NCBI GenBank assembly: GCA_022709695.1
Contig: JAKLII010000003.1
Coordinates: forward strand, 206,124-270,123
DNA length: 64,000 nt
Direction: 5' to 3'
Source: Bacteroidota bacterium
Lineage (GTDB): Bacteria > Bacteroidota > Bacteroidia > Bacteroidales > SKPS01
Shown: one piece after another, positions 18,470 through 25,404 of the stretch
Layout of the letters: every line of letters starts with the position of its first letter
Position numbering within the stretch: the stretch's first letter is position 1
Program-made: the position numbers and the translations under genes
Notes under the pieces: model-generated
Told to the model about the DNA's origin: nothing
Seen by the model: only the letters and a program-made list of their open reading frames with translations
Database searches by the model: none

Positions 18470-18985
18470 TTAGTTGGCTGCCTGTGTGGCATCCACAAAA
18501 ACCCGGCTTGCCAGCTCACGGTCGAGCATAAAAAGTCCCTGTACGTTGTCGCCGATCAGCTTCATCATACTGATGATGCGCTCGGCATTAGCCTCCTCTT
18601 CAACCTGTTCTGCTACAAACCACTGCAGCATATTGTTGGTGGCATGGTCCTTCTCCTTGATGGCAAGATCCACAAGATTGTTGATGAGGCTGGTTACCAG
18701 ATGCTCGTGTTTCAGGGTTTCTTCAAACACATCCAGCACGCTTTTCCATTCGGTCTGGGGTCCCCTGATGGCTTTCAGGGTCACCCGGCCACCTCTTTCC
18801 ACCACATAAGCGTAGAATTTCAGTGCATGGGTTTGTTCTTCCTTAAACTGAATCATCATCCAGTTAGCCATCCCTTCCAGGTTCTTTTCCTCGAACCAGG
18901 TAGCCATGGACAAATAGAGATATGCTGATTCGAACTCAGCATTGATTTGCTCATTCAGAGCAGCTTCCATTTTTTTTGTTAACAT
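18470..18985 (-). CDS. ftnA: Ferritin (bacterial non-heme, FtnA-type)
   Basis: From ATG 18985 the protein is 171 residues, the usual ferritin size, and begins MLTKKMEAALNEQINAEFESAYLYLSMA. Ferroxidase ligands are in place: Glu in NEQINAE, the EEQTHALKFY pair (ExxH) and EQVEEEANAER. It should form a 24-mer iron store in the cytoplasm. The frame extends to 19057, but this adds a cysteine-rich unrelated stretch encoded by the palindromic repeat region, so the shorter start is preferred. It is followed at once by a truncated saccharopine dehydrogenase fragment. No -7 box is evident upstream. Confidence 0.93.
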   Translation of the reverse strand: MLTKKMEAALNEQINAEFESAYLYLSMATWFEEKNLEGMANWMMIQFKEEQTHALKFYAYVVERGGRVTLKAIRGPQTEWKSVLDVFEETLKHEHLVTSLINNLVDLAIKEKDHATNNMLQWFVAEQVEEEANAERIISMMKLIGDNVQGLFMLDRELASRVFVDATQAAN

Positions 18986-19025
18986 GATTTTGTATGGTTT
19001 AATTGTTTGGTTGTTTATTTTGCAG

Positions 19026-19067
19026 GGGTCAACGCATGCGTTGACCGTACTTCGCATGCGTTGACCC
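19026..19067. repeat. 15-bp inverted repeat with nested 20-bp palindrome between atpG and ferritin
   Basis: GGGTCAACGCATGCG (19026-19040) and CGCATGCGTTGACCC (19053-19067) are perfect inverted copies with a 12-base loop. Within this, 19027-19046 is itself a perfect 20-base palindrome. CGCATGCGTTGACC is also present twice as a direct repeat (19033 and 19053). It lies 7 bases after the atpG stop. It could end the ATP synthase transcript as a hairpin, be an operator for ferritin, or be a REP-like element. No T-run follows on the minus strand. Confidence 0.8.
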
Positions 19068-19073
19068 GACCGA

Positions 19074-19958
19074 TTATCCTTTCAATGCTTCGGCGCCGCT
19101 TACAATCTCGATGATTTCACGTGTGATGGAGGCCTGTCGTGCTTTGTTGTATGTTAACCGGAGTTCCTTCAGCATTTCACCGGCATTATCAGTGGCTTTG
19201 TGCATGGCAGTCATGCGGGCCCCGTGTTCGCTGGCAAAACTGTCGAGGATGGTTTTGAAGAACTGAATTCTGAGTGAGGTGGGGATCAGATCTCGAAGGA
19301 TGGTTTCCCGGGCAGGTTCGTACAGATATTCGACTCCGAAGGGGTTGCCTTCCTGCTGTAAACTTCCTTGCACAGGCAGAAAGTCTTCTGCTGTAACGTG
19401 TTGTACGGCAGCATTCTTAAACTGATTGTACACGATAATGACTCTTCCCCAGGTTCCCTCAAGATAATCATCCAGAATCTGGTTGCACAGCTTTTCAACC
19501 CGGGCATAGGTGAGTTTTGTAAACAGGTCGTTGTATTCCTCTATTACGGGCAGATCTTTGCGCTGGAGTGCCTCCCAGCCTTTTTTTCCGATGCAGATGA
19601 TATCGAGCTTACCGGTGCTGAGTTCATTTTTAAAGGTACCATGCGCCAGGTGGCTCACCTGTTTGATTACGTTGGCGTTGAAAGCACCACAAAGACCTTT
19701 GTTGGATGAGATGGCCACGATGAGTACCCTTTTTGAGGGTTCTTCCCTGACTCCGTAAGGGTTGTCGGTGGCTGTTTCCAGGGTTTGACTGATATTGGCA
19801 ATGATCTCATTGAGTTTGCCGGCATAGGGGCGCAGCCGGAGAATCGCATCCTGAGCCCTGCGCAGTTTCGAGGCAGCCACCATTTTCATGGCATTGGTGA
19901 TCTGCTGGGTCGACTGCACTGAGTCGATTCTGTTTCTTACCTCTTTAAGGCTTGGCAT
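19074..19958 (-). CDS. atpG: ATP synthase F1 gamma subunit
   Basis: The 294-residue gamma subunit is the rotary shaft of F1. It starts PSLKEVRNRIDSVQSTQQITNAMKMVAASKLRRAQ, the canonical N-terminal helix, and ends with the conserved helix MKATDNA-type segment MHKATDNAGEMLKELRLTYNKARQASITREIIEIVSGAEA. Both coiled-coil helices needed inside the alpha3beta3 ring are present. It is the last gene of atpBEFHAG and is followed by a large inverted repeat. Confidence 0.96.
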   Translation of the reverse strand: MPSLKEVRNRIDSVQSTQQITNAMKMVAASKLRRAQDAILRLRPYAGKLNEIIANISQTLETATDNPYGVREEPSKRVLIVAISSNKGLCGAFNANVIKQVSHLAHGTFKNELSTGKLDIICIGKKGWEALQRKDLPVIEEYNDLFTKLTYARVEKLCNQILDDYLEGTWGRVIIVYNQFKNAAVQHVTAEDFLPVQGSLQQEGNPFGVEYLYEPARETILRDLIPTSLRIQFFKTILDSFASEHGARMTAMHKATDNAGEMLKELRLTYNKARQASITREIIEIVSGAEALKG

Positions 19959-19979
19959 AGCGGATGATTTTTCTCCTGA

Positions 19980-21563
19980 TTAAGCTTCGTATTGCCTTGT
20001 AATCCTGGAGGCAATTTCGTCAAGTTGTCCGGTGATCTGGTCGTCGATGACCCCTTTTCTGAGGCTTTCGAGCACTCCGGGGTATTTCGACTCCAGGGTA
20101 TGGAGGAATGAATCTTCAAAATCTTTCACCTTTTTAACGGGTACATTTTTCAGCAGTCCTTTGGTTCCGCAATAAATGATCGCAATCTGCTTTTCAACCG
20201 GAACAGGGGAATACTGATTTTGCTTCAGGATTTCCACGTTTCTGGCTCCTTTACCCAGTACTGCCAGGGTAGCCGGATCGAGGTCTAAGCCAAACTTGGC
20301 GAAGGCCTCCAGTTCACGGTATTGTGCCTGGTCGAGTTTCAGGGTCCCGGCCACCTTTTTCATGGCTTTGATCTGGGCATTCCCTCCAACGCGTGATACC
20401 GAAATCCCCACATTGATGGCGGGGCGGATTCCTGAGTTGAAGAGGTTTGATTCGAGGAAAATCTGCCCGTCGGTAATGGAAATCACATTGGTGGGGATGT
20501 AAGCCGAAACGTCACCGGCCTGGGTTTCGATAATGGGCAATGCGGTAAGTGAGCCGCCTCCCTTCACATTATGCCGGATGGAATCGGGCAGGTCATTCAT
20601 TTTGGCAGCGATTACATCACTGTTGATGATTTTTGCTGCCCTTTCAAGCAACCGTGAGTGGAGGTAGAACACATCGCCCGGATAGGCTTCCCGTCCGGGG
20701 GGCCTGCGCAGGAGCAACGAAACCTCCCGGTAAGCTACGGCCTGTTTCGACAGATCATCATAAATCACAAGCGCCGGTCGTCCGGTATCACGGAAATACT
20801 CACCGATAGAAGCTCCTGTGTACGGGGCATAAAACTGCATGGCTGCCGGGTCGGAAGCAGTAGCAGAAACTACAATGGTGTACGGAAGAGCTCCCTTTTC
20901 TTCGAGGATCCGTACAAGATTGGCAACCGTGCTGCCCTTTTGTCCTACGGCTACATAGATGCAATATACCGGTTCTCCCTTATCGTAAAATTCCTTCTGA
21001 TTGAGGATGGTGTCCAGGGCAATCGTTGACTTTCCGGTCTGGCGATCGCCGATAATCAGCTCCCGCTGCCCCCTTCCGATGGGGATCATGGCATCAATGG
21101 CCTTGATCCCTGTTTGCAAAGGTTCATTTACCGGCTGGCGGTAAATCACTCCCGGAGCCTTCCGCTCAAGGGGCATTTCATACAACTCCCCTTTGATCTC
21201 TCCTTTGCCGTCGATAGGTTCACCTACGGTGTTAATGACCCTTCCCAGCATCCCTTCGCCCACCTGCACACTGGCAATGCGCCCGGTTCGCTTAACAATA
21301 TCTCCTTCAAGCAGATTGGCCGACTCGCCAAGAAATACCACCCCTACATTATCTTCTTCCAGGTTCAGGGCAATCCCCTTTACTCCTGTTTTTTCAAATT
21401 CCACCAGCTCACCCGACTGTACGGAGGATAACCCGTACACCCGTGCAATACCGTCGCCCACCTGAAGAATCGTTCCCGTTTCTTCAAGTTCCGAAGCGAC
21501 CGTAAAGCCCGAAAGCTGCTGCCGCAAGATGGCTGAAACTTCAGCCGGTTTAATCTGTGTCAT
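19980..21563 (-). CDS. atpA: ATP synthase F1 alpha subunit
   Basis: The 527-residue alpha subunit has Walker [10 protein letters not shown] (residues 172-180), the nucleotide domain segment [47 protein letters not shown], and the usual beta-barrel N-terminus. It provides the noncatalytic nucleotide sites and the arginine finger in the visible [11 protein letters not shown] segment. It lies 96 bases after atpH, a gap filled by a 9-base tandem repeat, and 21 bases before atpG. The catalytic beta subunit gene is not in this window. Confidence 0.97.
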   Translation of the reverse strand: MTQIKPAEVSAILRQQLSGFTVASELEETGTILQVGDGIARVYGLSSVQSGELVEFEKTGVKGIALNLEEDNVGVVFLGESANLLEGDIVKRTGRIASVQVGEGMLGRVINTVGEPIDGKGEIKGELYEMPLERKAPGVIYRQPVNEPLQTGIKAIDAMIPIGRGQRELIIGDRQTGKSTIALDTILNQKEFYDKGEPVYCIYVAVGQKGSTVANLVRILEEKGALPYTIVVSATASDPAAMQFYAPYTGASIGEYFRDTGRPALVIYDDLSKQAVAYREVSLLLRRPPGREAYPGDVFYLHSRLLERAAKIINSDVIAAKMNDLPDSIRHNVKGGGSLTALPIIETQAGDVSAYIPTNVISITDGQIFLESNLFNSGIRPAINVGISVSRVGGNAQIKAMKKVAGTLKLDQAQYRELEAFAKFGLDLDPATLAVLGKGARNVEILKQNQYSPVPVEKQIAIIYCGTKGLLKNVPVKKVKDFEDSFLHTLESKYPGVLESLRKGVIDDQITGQLDEIASRITRQYEA

Positions 21564-21623
21564 ATCCTGTTCAGTATTCTGTTTTCAAAATAAATTCTAC
21601 TCCCTCTATCCTCCAACATTTTT

Positions 21624-21659
21624 CTCAACCTCCTCAACCTCCTCAACCTCCTCAACCTC
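21624..21659. repeat. Four tandem 9-base units between atpH and atpA
   Basis: CTCAACCTC is repeated exactly four times (21624, 21633, 21642, 21651). On the transcribed strand this reads GAGGTTGAG, giving several AGGAGG Shine-Dalgarno-like runs in the atpH-atpA gap, about 60-95 bases before the atpA start. Such a simple array can change copy number by slippage. Confidence 0.9.
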
Positions 21660-22220
21660 CTAAAACCCTTTCTTGTAAATATTGATCTCGAACTGACGAT
21701 CCAGTTTATTTAGTTTTGATTTAAAGGAAGCATCATACCGGTCGTCATCTACCTGTACCACAAATCCTCCGATCAGCGAAGGGTCTGTAATCTCTACCAG
21801 GTCAATCTCAGACTGAAGCAACCCCTTCAGTTTGATTTCAAAGGCATCCCTGAGCTTGTCCGAAAGAGGTATGGCTGTTTTCAGACTGACGGTTCTGATG
21901 CCTTTGAATTCCTTGCAAAGCTGCAGGGTGTGTTGTGCGATCTCATTCAGCAATCTGATTCTGAGTGCTTTCACCATCAAATGAAGAAATCGGATGGTAA
22001 GTTCATGCACCTTGCCCTGAAACAGGGCCAACAAAATACCCTGTTTTTTTGCAGTACCAATCACAGGGCTGGCCAGCACCTTCACCAGTTCGGGATTTTC
22101 TGCCAGCACTGCAGCAATAAGCCGCATATCAGCCTCCACGGCATCTGTCAGTTTCATGTCAACTGCCAGGCTGAAATAGGCACCTGCATAACTCGCTGCG
22201 ATTTTTTTCACTCCTGCCAT
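21660..22220 (-). CDS. atpH: ATP synthase F1 delta subunit
   Basis: The 186-residue OSCP/delta subunit links F1 to the peripheral stalk. The helical N-terminal domain contains ASYAGAYFSLAVD and LASPVIGTAKKQGILLALF. The C-terminal domain contains the family signature DPSLIGGFVVQVDDDRYDASFKSKLNKL. It lies 15 bases downstream of atpF. The stop codon is immediately followed by the 9-base tandem repeat. Confidence 0.94.
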   Translation of the reverse strand: MAGVKKIAASYAGAYFSLAVDMKLTDAVEADMRLIAAVLAENPELVKVLASPVIGTAKKQGILLALFQGKVHELTIRFLHLMVKALRIRLLNEIAQHTLQLCKEFKGIRTVSLKTAIPLSDKLRDAFEIKLKGLLQSEIDLVEITDPSLIGGFVVQVDDDRYDASFKSKLNKLDRQFEINIYKKGF

Positions 22221-22235
22221 CTGTCGTCGGGTTTA

Positions 22236-22727
22236 TCAGAAATGGAGATCTGCCATCTCCTTTTCAATCACATCTTTGTGTTTGTCAGGGGTTGAGAGCT
22301 CTCTTTCAAGTACTTTTTCAGCAATGTCGATGGCCATTTGCGCAAGCTGGTTTTTCAGTTCAGTAATGGCGGCCATTTTCTCAAAATCAATACTCTCACG
22401 TGCCGCCATGAGGATACGGTCGGCTTCAGTTTCAGCTTTCTTTTTCGACTCTTCAATAATGGACTCTTTAATGGCCCGTGCCTCTTTCAGGATCTCATCC
22501 CGTTCCTCTCTTGCCTGGTTGTACAGTACCTTGTTGTCGTAATGGAGCTGTTCCATTTCGGCACGGGTTTTCTCAGCCAGGTGCAAAGCCTCTTCGATAT
22601 GCTTTTCCCGTTTATGGATAGCCCCGAGAATGGGTTTCCACGCAAATCTGCGCAACACCAGGAACAGCAACCCGAATACCAGAAGCATCCAGAATATCAG
22701 TCCAACGTTCGGATTCAGTAATTCCAT
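22236..22727 (-). CDS. atpF: ATP synthase Fo b subunit
   Basis: The 163-residue b subunit has one N-terminal membrane segment (about 9-27, LIFWMLLVFGLLFLVLRRF). A long charged coiled coil follows to the end; this is the peripheral stalk that binds delta. The order E-F-H in the operon matches. Only one b gene is present, so the stalk is a b homodimer. Confidence 0.95.
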   Translation of the reverse strand: MELLNPNVGLIFWMLLVFGLLFLVLRRFAWKPILGAIHKREKHIEEALHLAEKTRAEMEQLHYDNKVLYNQAREERDEILKEARAIKESIIEESKKKAETEADRILMAARESIDFEKMAAITELKNQLAQMAIDIAEKVLERELSTPDKHKDVIEKEMADLHF

Positions 22728-22805
22728 AATATCCCGAGTTTTTCTTTACATTCCAATAAAGACCGGACAAATCGGCCAACCGCGTCATTGCCCGGCCGTT
22801 GCCCT

Positions 22806-23051
22806 TTATTTGCTCAGGGCCATAAAGCAGATTACCGCACCAAAAAGGGCAACCCCTTCGATAAGCACTGCAATGATAATTGCAGTAGTACGAATGTTGT
22901 TGGCACTTTCCGGCTGACGGGCGATACCTTCGGCAGCGCTGGCACCGATTTTTCCGATACCAAGTGCTGCGGCCAGTACCACCAGCCCGGCTCCGAGACC
23001 TCCCGCCAGGGGACCCCAGGATGCAGCTTCAAGCAAAATGTTCAGTAACAT
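22806..23051 (-). CDS. atpE: ATP synthase Fo c subunit
   Basis: The 81-residue proteolipid has two membrane helices around the polar loop EGIARQPES. The ion-carrying glutamate is in helix 2 (AVLIEGVALFG). The residues that add sodium ligands in Na+-type rings (Gln in helix 1, Ser/Thr after the Glu) are not present: the positions read GKIG and EGV. This points to proton coupling. It lies between atpB and atpF. Confidence 0.95.
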   Translation of the reverse strand: MLLNILLEAASWGPLAGGLGAGLVVLAAALGIGKIGASAAEGIARQPESANNIRTTAIIIAVLIEGVALFGAVICFMALSK

Positions 23052-23072
23052 AACTAGTTGATTTAGGGTGAA

Positions 23073-24098
23073 TTAATGATGCTCCGGCTCTTCAACGGCC
23101 TGGCCGATAAAGATGGCGGAAAGCATGGTAAAGATATATGCCTGCAGAACCGCTACCAGCAGTTCAAGGATGTTCATAAACAAAGCGAAAAACGATGTGC
23201 CGACTCCAACGGCATAGCTCTGATAGATAAAAGTGAGGCTCAGGATACTGAGAATGATGATATGCCCCGCCGTGATGTTGGCGAAAAGTCGGATCATCAG
23301 GGCAAACGGTTTGGTGAAAATGCCGATAAACTCAATCGCAGCAATCGGTAGTTTTAGCGGAATGGGAACCCCGGGAGGCCAGAAGATATGTTTCCAGTAA
23401 TGCTGGTTACCACTGAAAAGGATTACCAGCAGGGTAATAACCGCCAGGGTCATCGTGGTGGCAATGTTGCCGGTGAGATTTGCACCCCCCGGAAATAAAG
23501 GGATCAGCCCCAGTAAATTGTTGATCAGGATGAAGAAAAACAGGGTGAGCAGATAGGGCATGTATCTGGCGTACTTCTTTTCGCCGATGGAGGGCCGTAC
23601 AATGTCATCGCGTACAAACAGTATCAAAGGTTCCATCAGCGATTGGAAACCACGGGGCACCATATCATCCCTCTTCTTGTAAGATCGGGCTATAGATATG
23701 AATATCAGTGAAATAAGAATTGCAGAGATGAACAGGGAAAATACATTTTTGGTAATGGAGAAATTCAGAAATGAGGCTCCGTCGGCACGGGTCAGCTTTC
23801 CATGATCCAGCAGGTACCCGTTATACGAAGTTCCGTGAAAGAGGTGTTTGGAACTGAAAACATCGAACCGGCCGTTGCTCACCACCATCACCGGAAGGTA
23901 CAGATGCAGGCTCCCCATGATATGCCACTGGTAATCGTCGCCTACATGATGCAGGATGAATTCACTCACATTGTTGTTGAAGTCCTCTTCCTCCCCAAGG
24001 GTGTCGGCCGTAGGCAACGAAGCCGAAAGCCTTGCGGAAGAGGCAAGGACTATCAGCAGAATCCCAATGGTTTTCAAATATGTTGATCTCACAGTCAT
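23073..24098 (-). CDS. atpB: ATP synthase Fo a subunit with extended N-terminus
   Basis: The 341-residue a subunit has a signal-like N-terminus and a long periplasmic segment (about 30-115), the extended form usual in Bacteroidota; other bacterial a subunits are nearer 250-270. The C-terminal half has the conserved membrane helices, including FTKPFALMIRLFANITAGHIIIL with the essential arginine, and GVGTSFFALFMNILELLVAVLQAYIFTMLSAIF. It begins the atpBEFHAG group. A -7 box (TACTTTTG) and a terminator-like hairpin lie just upstream. Confidence 0.95.
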   Translation of the reverse strand: MTVRSTYLKTIGILLIVLASSARLSASLPTADTLGEEEDFNNNVSEFILHHVGDDYQWHIMGSLHLYLPVMVVSNGRFDVFSSKHLFHGTSYNGYLLDHGKLTRADGASFLNFSITKNVFSLFISAILISLIFISIARSYKKRDDMVPRGFQSLMEPLILFVRDDIVRPSIGEKKYARYMPYLLTLFFFILINNLLGLIPLFPGGANLTGNIATTMTLAVITLLVILFSGNQHYWKHIFWPPGVPIPLKLPIAAIEFIGIFTKPFALMIRLFANITAGHIIILSILSLTFIYQSYAVGVGTSFFALFMNILELLVAVLQAYIFTMLSAIFIGQAVEEPEHH

Positions 24099-24115
24099 AT
24101 CCTTGAATTGGCCGT

Positions 24116-24123
24116 CAAAAGTA
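24116..24123 (-). promoter_or_regulatory. -7 element for atpBEFHAG
   Basis: TACTTTTG on the minus strand, 17 bases upstream of the atpB start. It lies at the end of the T-run of the hairpin above, so termination of the upstream transcript and re-initiation for the Fo/F1 genes are packed together. Confidence 0.48.
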
Positions 24124-24147
24124 TAAAAAAAAGGGGAAAACTCCCCT
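24123..24147 (-). terminator. Rho-independent terminator between the atpI-like gene and atpB
   Basis: On the minus strand, AGGGGA (24147 to 24142), loop GTTT, TCCCCT (24137 to 24132) are followed by a run of T residues down to 24123. This is a six-pair GC-rich hairpin with a U-tract, the standard intrinsic terminator shape. It lies inside the run of ATP synthase genes. Confidence 0.72.
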
Positions 24148-24201
24148 ACAACTTTGGTCTAAACAAATCTTAACCGCAAAAGGTTCAGGGCAGGTACAAA
24201 A

Positions 24202-24588
24202 TCAAAGATCCCTGTTTCTCTTTTTAAGGAGATTTCCCAGATCAAGAACGGTTACTGAAAGGTAGAGCAGGGCAAATGCCCCGATGAAAGGGCCCGGAAT
24301 GGTTTTTCCGGCAAGGAAAAACCAGATCAGCAACAGCCCGAGATACAACAGCATTTTTACTGTGGTAGCCAGAAGAAAATATACCATAAACTGGTCGGGC
24401 TTTCCCCTCATGGCCCTGGCCAGCAGGGTATGACCGGCAAGTGAAATAACATAAAATGCCAGAGGAAGCAGCCACCATGTATAGGCAGGTGTAAAGGTGA
24501 AGTACCGGTGGTGAATGATATAAAGCATCGCCATCACAACGCCTGTAAGCAGTGAGAGAAAGACCGGATATCTGTCGGGAGATTTCAT
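24202..24588 (-). CDS. AtpI-like small membrane protein of the ATP synthase cluster
   Basis: The 128-residue protein has four hydrophobic segments (about 8-28, 38-58, 68-92 and 97-117). This matches the size and topology of the loosely conserved ATP synthase subunit I group, thought to help c-ring assembly. Its ATG overlaps the stop of the AtpZ-like gene by four bases (ATGA), implying translational coupling. A terminator separates it from atpB. The assignment rests on position and topology, not on a sequence signature. Confidence 0.65.
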   Translation of the reverse strand: MKSPDRYPVFLSLLTGVVMAMLYIIHHRYFTFTPAYTWWLLPLAFYVISLAGHTLLARAMRGKPDQFMVYFLLATTVKMLLYLGLLLIWFFLAGKTIPGPFIGAFALLYLSVTVLDLGNLLKKRNRDL

Positions 24589-24848
24589 TCCTGATTTTTT
24601 GTTTGAAGTATCATTCTGATTACCAGTACCATAGCTGTTATTACCCCAATAATGATACCGGTGAGGGTACCCCGCGAGTCAGTCGTTTTGAGCCATTGAT
24701 CCACTTTCCATCCGGCAAAATACCCAACAGCCACTACCATGGCCATTTGAAAGGCAATCCCCGACCAACGGGCATATCCCCGGAGCGGTGATTTACCGTG
24801 CTTCTGGTTTGGGTTCTTCTGTTTTTGGTTCAACCGGTCGTGCAGCAT
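24585..24848 (-). CDS. atpZ: AtpZ/AtpI family (ATPase_gene1) two-helix membrane protein
   Basis: The ~87-residue protein has a basic N-terminus and two membrane helices (about 33-50 and 62-82) containing GIAFQMAMVVAVGYFAGWKVDQWL and GTLTGIIIGVITAM. The G-x-G-rich second helix and this pair layout are typical of AtpZ, a small auxiliary protein of the Fo cluster linked to Mg2+/Ca2+ transport in Bacillus. The start overlaps the bactofilin C-terminus by 56 bases. A further upstream ATG at 24887 would overlap more. Confidence 0.8.
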   Translation of the reverse strand: MLHDRLNQKQKNPNQKHGKSPLRGYARWSGIAFQMAMVVAVGYFAGWKVDQWLKTTDSRGTLTGIIIGVITAMVLVIRMILQTKNQE

Positions 24849-25203
24849 ACCCCTGCTGCTGGTCTTTGATGGTAAGGGATCCCACAAGTTTAGCCCCTGC
24901 CTCGATGGCTATCTTGTTATACACAATGTCGCCGTTGAGCTCTGCCGAAGTGCGCAGCGAGAGCAATTCTTCCACAAACACCTTGGCGTTCACTTTTCCG
25001 TATATCTCAGCATTTTTGCACCTGATTTCCCCTTCAATGGAGCCGGTGGGGCCAATTACGATCTTCCCCTTACTCTGGATACCCCCCTTTAGGGTTCCGT
25101 CGATACGGAAATCACCGTTGCTGGTGATATCCCCTTTAAATACAGTGCCGTTAATGATTTTATTGAGGTCATCCGGGGTGATGATTTCGGGTGTCTTTGC
25201 CAT
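24793..25203 (-). CDS. Bactofilin (DUF583)
   Basis: The 136-residue protein contains the bactofilin beta-helix built of short repeats (GTVFKGDITSNGDFRIDGTLKG, GKIVIGPTGSIEGEIRCKNAEIYGKVNAKVFVEE, LSLRTSAELNGDIVYNKIAIEAGAKLVGSL), with a disordered proline/glutamate-rich tail. Bactofilins polymerise without nucleotide and help shape cells or place envelope enzymes. It heads the minus-strand run leading to atpZ and the ATP synthase genes and has a TATCTTTG -7 box. Confidence 0.93.
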   Translation of the reverse strand: MAKTPEIITPDDLNKIINGTVFKGDITSNGDFRIDGTLKGGIQSKGKIVIGPTGSIEGEIRCKNAEIYGKVNAKVFVEELLSLRTSAELNGDIVYNKIAIEAGAKLVGSLTIKDQQQGYAARPVEPKTEEPKPEAR

Positions 25204-25235
25204 GGGATAGGGTTATAGATGTTACAGTTTCAAGG

Positions 25236-25243
25236 CAAAGATA
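25236..25243 (-). promoter_or_regulatory. -7 element of the bactofilin-atpZ-atpI run
   Basis: TATCTTTG on the minus strand, 32 bases upstream of the bactofilin start. It is divergent from ileS, which starts at 25405. Confidence 0.55.
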
Positions 25244-25404
25244 TATAATTCCCTGATCACTGATTCTGCGGGCATCCCTTTTTTCTTTACTTTTGCAACC
25301 AATTTTTTGTAAAGAGTTTTGGATAATCAACATTATCAATATCTTACAAAATTCATTTGTGTTGGGACAATCCATTATTAACCTTATTTTCAATATACCT
25401 TAGT

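Noticed and set aside
18469..18519. N-terminal 17 residues of the frame containing the saccharopine dehydrogenase remnant
   Set aside because: They derive from the ferritin 3' end in another frame and have no family similarity.
19026..19067. Calling the palindrome an intrinsic terminator
   Set aside because: No U-tract follows on the minus strand, and the arms are unusually perfect and palindromic; left as a repeat.
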